A stretch of 64,000 nucleotides of DNA from CAVQHY01 sp963712465. GTDB taxonomy: Bacteria > Actinomycetota > Thermoleophilia > Gaiellales > Gaiellaceae. The DNA is taken from NCBI GenBank assembly GCA_963712465.1, contig CAVQHY010000011.1, forward strand, positions 62,001 through 126,000. The letters are read 5' to 3'. This document shows, piece by piece, positions 40,193 through 47,273 of the stretch (the stretch's first letter is position 1; each line of letters starts with the position of its first letter). The translations under genes were made by a program, and so were the position numbers. A model generated the notes under the pieces. The model was not told where the DNA came from. It saw only the letters and a list, made by a program, of their open reading frames with translations, and did not search any database.

Positions 40193-40570
40193 CTACCGCT
40201 GAAGACCCCTCACGGCCTCGAGGAGCTCCTGGTGGCGTCGCTCCTCGTCGGGAATCGCCTCCTCACCAGGCTTCGTGAATCGCGACTGGAGCGCGTTCAG
40301 CGGCTTGACGATCAGGAAGAAGATCGCCGCGGCGATCGACAGGAACGTGATCAGGGCGTTGATCACCGCGCCGTACGTGAACGTCGAGCCGTTGATGGTG
40401 AACGAGAGGTCGGAGAAGTCGGGCTCACCGAAGATCGCGGCGATCAGCGGCGTGACCAGGTTTCCGACGATCGACGTCACGAGCGCGCCAAACGCTGCAC
40501 CGAGTACGACGGCCACCGCAAGGTCGACGACGTTCCCGCGCATGATGAAGTCGCGAAACTCCTTGATCAT
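40193..40570 (-). CDS. mscL: Large-conductance mechanosensitive channel
   Basis: 125 residues, typical MscL: MIKEFRDFIMRGNVVDLAVA with the amphipathic N-helix and TM1, LGAAFGALVTSIVGNLVTPL, a short periplasmic loop, then TM2 ALITFLSIAAAIFFLIVKPL and a charged C-terminal bundle helix. It opens under membrane tension and releases solutes on osmotic downshock. Convergent with the amidinohydrolase gene. Confidence 0.96.
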   Translation of the reverse strand: MIKEFRDFIMRGNVVDLAVAVVLGAAFGALVTSIVGNLVTPLIAAIFGEPDFSDLSFTINGSTFTYGAVINALITFLSIAAAIFFLIVKPLNALQSRFTKPGEEAIPDEERRHQELLEAVRGLQR

Positions 40571-40673
40571 GACCTGCCCCCTTCGAATGTCGCTGCGGAC
40601 AGGCGCGACGCTACCCGATCGACTTTCTCTTGCCGCCGATCGTTCGCAGCAGGTCGCCGTCGTGCTCGGACGC

Positions 40674-41630
40674 TCAGAGCAAGGTGGAGCGAACGGCCTG
40701 TTCCAGCTCGTCGACCGAGACGGAGCCCTCGAACTTCTTCTGGATCACCCCGTCAGCCTCGACGAGGAAGACCCAGGGCTCGGTTGGCAGACCCCATTCC
40801 TCGACCCACCGGTTGACGCCCTTGGACGGGTCGTTGCCCTCGTAGATCTCCACGTGGATGAAGCGAACGTCTGAATCGGCCAGCCGCTTCCTCACCTCGT
40901 CAACGACGTCGACGGTGGGCCCGCAGGTCCGGCTCTGGCAGTACTTCGGCGTTGCGAACGCGACGACGAAGGGGACACCGTCACGCACGGCGTCGGCGAT
41001 CGACGAACGGAGAAGCTCAGTGTCGGGCGGCGTCGCCGTCGTGATCTGCTCCGCCGGTGCGTCGTCGAGCGTTGGGTTGTCGGAGGGGATCGCCCTTGAC
41101 CCAACGGCGGGCGAGAGCGTCTGAGAACGCACGTCGACGGCCCCAACTGCCTGGATCTCCTCTCCTTCCGGCTGGACGGCGAGCCAGTAGCGGCCTGGGG
41201 CCGGGAGCTCGACATTCGCGACATAGAGCTGCGTCGGATCGCCCTCGGCTTGAGAAGCCGACGCTTCGGTCCCGATCGGCTCGAGCGTCGCGCTCGTCTT
41301 TTGGGGCTCGGAAGCGTTCTCGCTGCCGACCCACACCGTGGCTCCGGGGGCCTCGACGAGCGAGCCGTCGTCCCTGACCACGAGAAATCCGACACGGTTG
41401 CTCCCGGGCGCATAGTCCGACGTCGAGAAGACAAGCGCCACGTCAGGACCGGCGTCCGCAAGAACCCGCTCCACCCACGCGGGCACGGCAGCGCCTACGC
41501 CGTTGGTGGAACCGGTTTCGATGATTGCAGGCTCGCCCTCGACCGGAGACGCGGTCTCGGAGGACGATCCGCACGCTGCCGCGAGGAGTCCGACCGCGGC
41601 GATCATCGGTACGAGAGCGATGCGCCTCAT
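40674..41630 (-). CDS. Lipoprotein with C-terminal thioredoxin-like domain
   Basis: 318 residues from the ATG at 41630; the leader MRRIALVPMIAAVGLLAAAC has a clear lipobox (LAAAC). A middle beta domain (VALVFSTSDYAPGSNRVGFL, ELPAPGRYWLAVQPEG) precedes a thioredoxin-like C-terminal domain: VPFVVAFATPKYCQSRTCGP, where the cysteines are spaced C-x4-C rather than CxxC, then FIHVEIYEG and TEPWVFLVEADG. Probably attached to the outer face of the membrane; a redox or protein-binding role is likely. The frame continues upstream to 41813, but that leader is not native. Confidence 0.83.
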   Translation of the reverse strand: MRRIALVPMIAAVGLLAAACGSSSETASPVEGEPAIIETGSTNGVGAAVPAWVERVLADAGPDVALVFSTSDYAPGSNRVGFLVVRDDGSLVEAPGATVWVGSENASEPQKTSATLEPIGTEASASQAEGDPTQLYVANVELPAPGRYWLAVQPEGEEIQAVGAVDVRSQTLSPAVGSRAIPSDNPTLDDAPAEQITTATPPDTELLRSSIADAVRDGVPFVVAFATPKYCQSRTCGPTVDVVDEVRKRLADSDVRFIHVEIYEGNDPSKGVNRWVEEWGLPTEPWVFLVEADGVIQKKFEGSVSVDELEQAVRSTLL

Positions 41631-41677
41631 CGAGCCATTCTGCCCGTCGCGCGTGCGCGAGGTCGCAGGCCGACTTG

Positions 41678-41794
41678 CTAGATGAGATGAGCGGCGATCA
41701 GGGCGCCGACGACGGCCCAGGCGATGGCAAGCGGGCCGACGAGCGGGGCGAGAAGCAGCAGAGAGGGGCGTGATTCCACATCGGCGGGTGGCAT
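41678..41794 (-). CDS. Possible 38-residue single-pass membrane protein
   Basis: Starts ATG at 41794 (or GTG at 41779) and consists of a short polar N-terminus, one hydrophobic helix (LLLLAPLVGPLAIAWAVVGA) and LIAAHLI. No clear ribosome site. Composition is that of a small subunit of a membrane complex; it lies 47 nt upstream of the lipoprotein gene on the same strand. Confidence 0.4.
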   Translation of the reverse strand: MPPADVESRPSLLLLAPLVGPLAIAWAVVGALIAAHLI

Positions 41795-41893
41795 GGAGGA
41801 TCATCTTCGTCATTCGTGATCGAGCTCCTTCCCGACACCGCTTCTTGACAGGAGTCTGCGCTCGCCCGAGACTCGGCTAGAGTCGCCGCCACC

Positions 41894-43162
41894 GTGAAGC
41901 CGCCCGATGCCTTTCAGGCCCTCCAGGAGCGGACGTTTCGCCCGTTGTACGGGGCGCGCACCATCTCCGCGCTCGGCGACGCGATCGGTGCGATCGCAAT
42001 CGTGTTCGCGGTGCTCGAGCTTGGTGGCAGTGCCTTCGAGCTCGGCATCATTCTCGCGGCGCGCACGCTACCGCTGCTCGTGTGCGTGGTGCCCGCAGGC
42101 GTCTGGGCAGACCGCTACGGGAGACCGCGCGTGCTCCTGGCTTCGGACGTCGTCCTGTTCGGAGCACAGGCAGCGATCGCGGCAACACTCATCACCGGCA
42201 CCGCGTCGCTCGGGCTGCTCTTCGGACTCCAGTTCGTGTACGGCACCGCCAGCGCCTTCTTCCTGCCCGCTTCGAGCGCCGTCGTACCCGACACCGTCAG
42301 CCCCGGTCGGCTGCAGCAGGCCTATGCGCTGCTCGGGCTCTCGTCGAGCGCCGCCGGCGTCGCAGGCCCTCTGCTCGCGGGAGTGCTGATCGCGGTCGCG
42401 AGCCCCGGCTGGGCGATCGCGGTCGATGCGGCTACCTTCGCGATCAGCGCAGTGCTCCTGCTCGCCATTCGCGGACTCGATCGGGGACGGGCGACCCCCA
42501 CCGCGAGCTTCATTCCGGAGCTGGCCGAGGGTTGGCGCGAAGTACGGTCGCGAACCTGGATCTGGGTCAGCATCATCGACTTCAGCCTGTTCCAGTTCTT
42601 CGTCTTCAGCGCGTTCTTCGTGCTCGGCCCGATCATCTCCGAGGACTCCCTGAACGGCGCCTCATCGTGGTCGGCGATCGTCGCCGCGAACGGCGCCGGT
42701 TGGATCGTCGGCGGAGCCCTGGCGCTTCGCATCCGGCCGCGAAGGCCGCTGGTGGCGATCTTCGTCACGAGCCTGGTGTCCGCACCGGCTCTTGTGCTTC
42801 TTGGCGCCGGCGCGCCGGTGCTGGTCATCTGCGCCGGCTGGGCGCTGGGAGGGGCAGCGGCCGGCTTCGGCCAGGCGCTCTGGGAGACGACCCTGCAGGA
42901 GAAGATCGCCGACGACGTGCGGGCACGGGTCAGCGCGTACGACTGGCTCGGATCGCTCGCGATCCGGCCGCTCGGCTACGCGGTCGCGGGACCAGTCGGA
43001 ACGCTCCTCGGCGCCGAGCCGGCGCTTGTTGCGGCCGCGGTCGGGCTCATCGTCGTGACCGGAGCGACGCTGCTCGTGCCAAGCGTGCGTCACCTGGAAC
43101 GCACCGACGGGCCTGCATCCGGCGGCGCAGGCTCGCCGATTGCCGAGCCTTCGGAGGCGTGA
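41894..43162 (+). CDS. MFS transporter, DHA3-type exporter
   Basis: 422 residues, 12 membrane helices. ALGDAIGAIAIVFAVLELGG in TM1, the loop motif GVWADRYGRPRVLLASD, GTASAFFLPASSAVVPDTVS and GRLQQAYALLGLSSSAAGVA are typical of the DHA3 (macrolide/siderophore exporter) group. GTG start. Different family from the two DHA2 exporters in this window. Substrate not predictable. Confidence 0.9.
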   Translation: MKPPDAFQALQERTFRPLYGARTISALGDAIGAIAIVFAVLELGGSAFELGIILAARTLPLLVCVVPAGVWADRYGRPRVLLASDVVLFGAQAAIAATLITGTASLGLLFGLQFVYGTASAFFLPASSAVVPDTVSPGRLQQAYALLGLSSSAAGVAGPLLAGVLIAVASPGWAIAVDAATFAISAVLLLAIRGLDRGRATPTASFIPELAEGWREVRSRTWIWVSIIDFSLFQFFVFSAFFVLGPIISEDSLNGASSWSAIVAANGAGWIVGGALALRIRPRRPLVAIFVTSLVSAPALVLLGAGAPVLVICAGWALGGAAAGFGQALWETTLQEKIADDVRARVSAYDWLGSLAIRPLGYAVAGPVGTLLGAEPALVAAAVGLIVVTGATLLVPSVRHLERTDGPASGGAGSPIAEPSEA

Positions 43163-43224
43163 GCTCCCCCTCGCTGTCTGTTGACTTTAGTTACATCAGG
43201 CGTTGCCATCTGATATATCTACGT

Positions 43225-43242
43225 ATCCCTCGATCGAGGGAT
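43225..43242. promoter_or_regulatory. 18-bp perfect palindrome
   Basis: ATCCCTCGATCGAGGGAT, followed directly by CGATATCG. Strongly operator-like, but no gene starts within 150 bp on either strand except the tiny TTG frame. Confidence 0.4.
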
Positions 43243-43327
43243 CGATATCGGACGCACGAGGAGGGGCCGACTTGGAGAGCGTTCGTCAGGGCATGCACCC
43301 CGGCCGCTAGCGGGGGACTGCAGCGAG

Positions 43328-43373
43328 GCACGTCGGCCGCCGGGTCACTGCGGCACTCCCGGCGGCGACGTGC
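43328..43373 (-). terminator. Strong hairpin downstream of peptide gene B
   Basis: Arms GCACGTCGGCCGCCGGG and CCCGGCGGCGACGTGC pair over 16 bp with one bulge around a 13-nt loop. It lies 62 nt after the peptide stop on the minus strand and probably terminates the regulator-peptide transcript. Confidence 0.6.
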
Positions 43374-43434
43374 AAACCGGAAGCGCCACGCAATCGTCAT
43401 CGACGCCCTCAGGCGCCGCCGCTCGAACCGAGGG

Positions 43435-43509
43435 CTAGTGGCCGCCGTGAAAGCCGCCGAGAAACAGAGCGAGCGTGGTCAGGAAGAGAAGGGCGCTGGT
43501 CTTGTTCAC
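43435..43509 (-). CDS. 24-residue hydrophobic peptide (B), downstream of HTH-TPR regulator
   Basis: GTG start with a textbook ribosome site (AAAGGAGGTGA, 8 nt spacing). The product has an N-K-T N-terminus, a hydrophobic core (ALLFLTTLALFLGG) and the tail FHGGH. It starts 52 nt after the stop of the regulator on the same strand, as papR follows plcR and nprX follows nprR in bacilli. The strong translation signal on such a short frame argues that it is real. Processing and sensing are inference. Confidence 0.6.
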   Translation of the reverse strand: MNKTSALLFLTTLALFLGGFHGGH

Positions 43510-43560
43510 CAAGCTCACCTCCTTTCTTGCATTGGGGGGATCCCGTCGGGGGTGGGGTAG

Positions 43561-44913
43561 CTAGAAGCGGAAGTCCTGCAAAGCCTCAGCCGCGCGCCGG
43601 TAGAGGTGGGCCGCGGCACGATCGTCACCGCGACGCGTTGCGACGTCGCCCTGGGCGAGCCATGCCGCGGCGGCGTGGCTGGCGGACGAGATCTGCGAGA
43701 AGCTCTCTTCGGCGAGCCGAAGCGCGTCGTCGGCCTCGTCGAGCCGATCCTGGGCGAGGAGCGCACGGCCGAGCACGAGCTGCGCGTTCCCGATCTCGTC
43801 GAGATGGTCTTCTCGCCCGCCGAGCAGAACCAGCGCACGCCGGGCCTGCTCCTCGGCCAGGACATGCTCGCCGATGCGCTGGTGAACCTGGGCAAGTGAC
43901 GACACCGCGTAGCCTGCGTCGACCTCGTTGTCGACCTCGAGGGCGACCCGGAAGGCCTCCTTGAGGCTCTCGATCGCCTCCTCCGGCTTACCGAGCAGGA
44001 AGCTCAGGCCACCGAGGTTGTTCAGGAGCTTGCCGACGTTTACCCGGTCTGCGATCTCCTCGTACTGCGCCTTGGCCTGGGCCGCATACGTGCGAGCGAG
44101 AACCCAGTGACCCGTCCGCTCCGCGACGAGCGACGCCTGGAAGTAGGTATGAGCGGCCGTTCGGCGATCGTTGAGACGCTCCGCGAGCTCGAGCGCGCGT
44201 TCGACGTCCTCCCGGGCAGCGACCCAGTCGCGGTGGCGTTGGTGGCAGCGCGAGCGCCAGCCCAGAATGTGCGCCCGGAGCCTGTCCACCGGAAGCTCCG
44301 ACCGGGCCGCAAGCTCGTACGCCTCGGAAAGCAGCGCGGTCGCCGTCGAGATCGAGTTCATCTTGAACCGGCAGCAGCCGAGCCGGTACAACACTTCGGC
44401 GCGGTCGGCATCGGTGAACTCGGGCGCCTCGACGATCTCTCGGGTGGTCGCGAGCAACTCGAGAGCGCGGTTCGGCTCGCCGATATACATGCGCGCCCAC
44501 GCCTCGGCGAGTCGGGCGCGCAGATCGAGCCGCGCTGACGAAATCCGCTCGAGCGCCTCCGCCGTGCGGGTGATCTCGCCGATCGCCTCCTCGAAGCGAC
44601 TCGCCTCGATTGCCGCCTCGGCCCGGGCGAGGGCGCTCTCGACACGCTCGCGCTCGCCCGCCGGGACGCCGGTCTCGAGAAAGCCCGGGTCGACGCCGAG
44701 CCTGCGAGCGATCCACGCCAGCGTGTCTCCGTTGGGCCGTGTCTTCCCGCGCTCGATCTGCGAGACGTACTCCTTGGAGAAGCGGTCGCCGGCGAGGCCG
44801 CTCTGGCTCAGGCCGCGCGAGACCCGCAGATCGCGGATCCTCGCCCCGAGCGCGGAGCGGGCCGGCGGCGGTGCAGCAGGTGGCAGGTCAGAACGCGAGA
44901 CTGCGTCGGCCAT
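43561..44913 (-). CDS. XRE-HTH regulator with TPR domain (RRNPP-like), B
   Basis: 450 residues. Residues ~19-82 form an XRE helix-turn-helix (LGARIRDLRVSRGLSQSGLA, SKEYVSQIERGKTRPNGDTL). The remainder is TPR repeats, e.g. AEAAIEASRFEEAIGEITRT, AQYEEIADRVNVGKLLNNLG, LGKPEEAIESLKEAFRVAL, RIGEHVLAEEQARRALVLLG and GRALLAQDRLDEADDALRLA. Same layout as regulator A, with low overall similarity. A short hydrophobic peptide gene follows directly. Upstream, its -10 box lies inside an inverted repeat and faces a divergent promoter, suggesting autoregulation and control of that transcript. Confidence 0.87.
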   Translation of the reverse strand: MADAVSRSDLPPAAPPPARSALGARIRDLRVSRGLSQSGLAGDRFSKEYVSQIERGKTRPNGDTLAWIARRLGVDPGFLETGVPAGERERVESALARAEAAIEASRFEEAIGEITRTAEALERISSARLDLRARLAEAWARMYIGEPNRALELLATTREIVEAPEFTDADRAEVLYRLGCCRFKMNSISTATALLSEAYELAARSELPVDRLRAHILGWRSRCHQRHRDWVAAREDVERALELAERLNDRRTAAHTYFQASLVAERTGHWVLARTYAAQAKAQYEEIADRVNVGKLLNNLGGLSFLLGKPEEAIESLKEAFRVALEVDNEVDAGYAVSSLAQVHQRIGEHVLAEEQARRALVLLGGREDHLDEIGNAQLVLGRALLAQDRLDEADDALRLAEESFSQISSASHAAAAWLAQGDVATRRGDDRAAAHLYRRAAEALQDFRF

Positions 44914-44915
44914 GT

Positions 44916-44982
44916 GTGAAGTGGACTATAGGCACTTTCACTTCACTTGCCTACTTGACTTAATCGGACATTGGTCTATAGT
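44916..44982. promoter_or_regulatory. Divergent promoters and inverted repeat between regulator B and a structured transcript
   Basis: Plus strand: TTGACT (44955-44960), 16-nt spacer, TATAGT (44977-44982). Minus strand: a second TATAGT (complement of 44925-44930) serves regulator B. The inverted repeat GTGAAGTG (44916-44923) / CACTTCAC (44939-44946) brackets that -10 box, and AAGTG-type units recur between them. This is the expected place for regulator binding. Confidence 0.55.
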
Positions 44983-44988
44983 CGAGAT

Positions 44989-45112
44989 ACTTCCGCAGTC
45001 CAGAGCCGGACGCCAGGCAGACGGAATGCGGGAGGCGCGTCACATTCGCGGCGACATCAACCCGGAGGAGTCGGCTGGGCCGCAGAGCCGAAGCCTCCGG
45101 GTTGTCGCCTTG
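44989..45112 (+). ncRNA. Candidate structured small RNA (or 34-codon ORF) divergent from regulator B
   Basis: A good promoter ends at 44982. The transcript would form a long three-part stem: 45051-45056 with 45103-45108, 45060-45068 with 45094-45102, and 45071-45076 with 45086-45091, loop 45077-45085. The same DNA has a 34-codon frame (45026-45130, MREARHIRGDINPEESAG...) with a weak ribosome site, whose stop overlaps the convergent tetR stop. Hairpin conservation would favour RNA or a terminator; a coding role cannot be excluded. Confidence 0.4.
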
Positions 45113-45126
45113 CCCGGATTCGGAGG

Positions 45127-45738
45127 CTAGAGGGCGAGGTCGGGCTTCACGCCCGTCATCCACTCGCGGCGGGCAGCCACGATTCTCGGCAGGTCAGCCT
45201 CGAGCAGCCCCCCGAGGCGGCGGCCGATCGCCGTCATCAGACCGGTCGACATGAAGATCCAGGCTTCGGCGGCAGGGTCGCGCTCGGGTAGGACAGCTCC
45301 CGCCTCTTGCGCGCGCCGGAGACCTGCGCTCAGAAAGTCGTGCACCGCCTCCAGATGGCGCCGGAGCGCCTTGCGGATCACGGGATCATCACCCGCCTCG
45401 GTTACGGCCTGCGCCCAGAGATCCCAGAGCAGCTCCCGAGCGCGCCGGAGGCCCGACTCGGAGTGGCCTCCGTGCCAGAGCTTCGGATCCTCCTCCGCCA
45501 TCATGATCTCCCACGCGGCCCGGACCCGACACCATGCCTCGTCGAGGCACGCCAGAAACAGGTCGCGCTTCGACGCGAAATGGCGGTAGAGGATCGGTTC
45601 CGAGATCCCGGCGCTCCGTGCGATCTCGGCCGTGGTAACGCCGCGGTAGCTTCGCGTGGCGAAGAGGACGAGCGCCGTGTCCACCAGCGCCTCGCGCCGC
45701 TCAGCGGCGGGAAGCCGCGTGCGGGTGGGTGCCGCCAT
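45127..45738 (-). CDS. TetR family regulator (second cassette)
   Basis: 203 residues. HTH: RREALVDTALVLFATRSYRG, VTTAEIARSAGISEPILYRH, FASKRDLFLACLDEAW. The ATG overlaps the stop of the upstream MFS gene by one base (TGATG), so exporter and regulator are co-translated. TAGTG/CACTA boxes upstream of the exporter are the likely operators. Not closely similar to the TetR at 4529-5128. Confidence 0.92.
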   Translation of the reverse strand: MAAPTRTRLPAAERREALVDTALVLFATRSYRGVTTAEIARSAGISEPILYRHFASKRDLFLACLDEAWCRVRAAWEIMMAEEDPKLWHGGHSESGLRRARELLWDLWAQAVTEAGDDPVIRKALRRHLEAVHDFLSAGLRRAQEAGAVLPERDPAAEAWIFMSTGLMTAIGRRLGGLLEADLPRIVAARREWMTGVKPDLAL

Positions 45739-47180
45739 CAGGCCGCCAGCCCCTCCACCACCTCGGAGGCATGAGCCTCGCCCACGCGCCGGATCGTCGC
45801 CGCGGCCACGATAGCGCCGCAGAACGCGATCACAGCGGCAACCTCGAGCGAGAGCTGGAAGCCGTCTAGAAAGGCCTCCGGACGCGTGGCGCCGTGCTCG
45901 AGGGCCCGCGTGCTCTGCAAGGTGAGGATGGCACCCATCACCGCGATCCCGAGCGCTCCACCCACCTGGCGGAAGGTGTTCAGGACGCCGGAGCCGACGC
46001 CTGCCTTGGCCACCGGGACGGCGCCCATGGCCGCCGCGGTCATCGGGGTCATCGTCAGAGCCATGCCGAGGCCGCCGAGGACAAGTGGGGGAAACATGTC
46101 CCAGAACCCCGAGTCGAGGCCGAGTCGCGAGAAGAGGACGAGCGAGCAGGCGACGAGGGTCATGCCGCCGGCCATGAGCCAGCGCGAGCCGACCCGGTCG
46201 GAGAGCTTCCCGGCGATCGGTGCGACGAGGATGATCAGGATCGTCATCGGCAGGAAGATCGCCCCGGCCTGCACCGGCGAGTAGCCGAGGATCTGCTGAA
46301 CGTAGAGCGACATGAAAAAGAAGACGCCGAACATCGCGAGCGTCACGAGCATCGCCGTTGCGTTGGCGCCGGCGAACGTCGGATTTCGAAACAGCGAGAG
46401 ATCGAGCATCGGTGCGCGTTGACGGTGCTCCAGCACCACGAAGAGGGCGAGCCCGACAGCAGCCACACCGAAGAGGGCGAGGATCGTCGGCGACGTCCAG
46501 CCGTAGTTGTTCGCCTCGATCAGCCCGAAGGTCAGCGCAAACAGCGCGACTCCGGACGTCACCAGCCCGGGTAGGTCGAGGCGCTGGATCGCGGACGTGT
46601 CACGCGACTCGCGAATGACGAGCCAGCCGGCGACGATCCCGACGATACCCACCGGGACGTTGATGAAGAAGATCCAGCTCCAGTCCGCGTGCTCGGCCAA
46701 CACGCCACCGACGATCGGGCCGAGCGCCAGCGCCATCGCGGAGACGCCCGCCCAGATCCCGAACGCCATGCCGCGTTCGCGCAGCTCGAAGGTCGCCGAG
46801 ATGATCCCGAGGGTCGCGGGCATCATCAACGCCGCACCGGCGCCCTGAACCGCCCGCGCGCCGATCAGCATTCCGCCGCTCGTCGCGAGACCGCAGGCGA
46901 GAGACGAGAGCGAGAAGACCAGGAGGCCGACCAGGAAGATCCTCTTGCGGCCGTAGAGATCGGCGAGCTTCCCGCCGGAGAGCATCAACACTGCGAACGT
47001 GAGCGCGTAGGCATTGACGATCCACTCCAGCTCCGAGATCCCGACGCCGAGGTCGCTCTGGATCGACGGGAGCGCGACATTCACGACGGTGTTGTCGAGC
47101 ATGATCATGAACAGGGCGAACGTGACCGCGCCGAGCGTCAGCCACTTGCGGTTCTCCGGGGCGAGGATTCTGGCTCGCAT
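45738..47180 (-). CDS. MFS multidrug exporter, DHA2 family (second cassette)
   Basis: 480 residues, 14 TM. FALFMIMLDNTVVNVALPSI, LEWIVNAYALTFAVLMLSGG, ADLYGRKRIFLVG and ALALGPIVGGVLAEH are diagnostic. Clearly related to the exporter at 3064-4476, but in the opposite order relative to its TetR gene. ATG at 47180 with GGAGGT 11 nt upstream. Overlaps the tetR start. Diverges from the acyl-CoA synthetase gene, with which it shares a control region. Confidence 0.93.
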   Translation of the reverse strand: MRARILAPENRKWLTLGAVTFALFMIMLDNTVVNVALPSIQSDLGVGISELEWIVNAYALTFAVLMLSGGKLADLYGRKRIFLVGLLVFSLSSLACGLATSGGMLIGARAVQGAGAALMMPATLGIISATFELRERGMAFGIWAGVSAMALALGPIVGGVLAEHADWSWIFFINVPVGIVGIVAGWLVIRESRDTSAIQRLDLPGLVTSGVALFALTFGLIEANNYGWTSPTILALFGVAAVGLALFVVLEHRQRAPMLDLSLFRNPTFAGANATAMLVTLAMFGVFFFMSLYVQQILGYSPVQAGAIFLPMTILIILVAPIAGKLSDRVGSRWLMAGGMTLVACSLVLFSRLGLDSGFWDMFPPLVLGGLGMALTMTPMTAAAMGAVPVAKAGVGSGVLNTFRQVGGALGIAVMGAILTLQSTRALEHGATRPEAFLDGFQLSLEVAAVIAFCGAIVAAATIRRVGEAHASEVVEGLAA

Positions 47181-47200
47181 GCGACTCGTGTACCTCCGAA

Positions 47201-47241
47201 GCTAGTGACCACTAACTCACGGTAAGTTAGCGTGCACTAGC
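47201..47241. promoter_or_regulatory. TetR-type operator cluster
   Basis: Nested dyads: TAGTG-AC-CACTA (47203-47214), CTAACT...AGTTAG (47212-47230), and outer GCTAGTG...CACTAGC (47201-47207, 47235-47241). Such TAGTGN2CACTA boxes are typical of TetR repressors of DHA2 exporters. The site could also affect the divergent ligase gene. Confidence 0.65.
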
Positions 47242-47273
47242 TCTTTGGTCAAGGTCGAAGTAGGCTTCGCCCG

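Larger units (their letters stand above)
43163..43434. other. 272-bp intergenic region rich in dyad structures
   Basis: Holds an 18-bp palindrome (43225-43242), a strong hairpin (43328-43373), and a 12-codon plus-strand frame starting TTG at 43272 behind GAGGAGGGG (ending MHPGR). I do not call the last a gene. The region lies between the 3' ends of the MFS gene and peptide gene B. Confidence 0.5.

Noticed and set aside
43272..43310. 12-codon TTG frame after GAGGAGGGG in the MFS-peptide B intergenic region
   Set aside because: Weak start codon and very short; the purine run may be chance. Kept only as a note in the intergenic entry.
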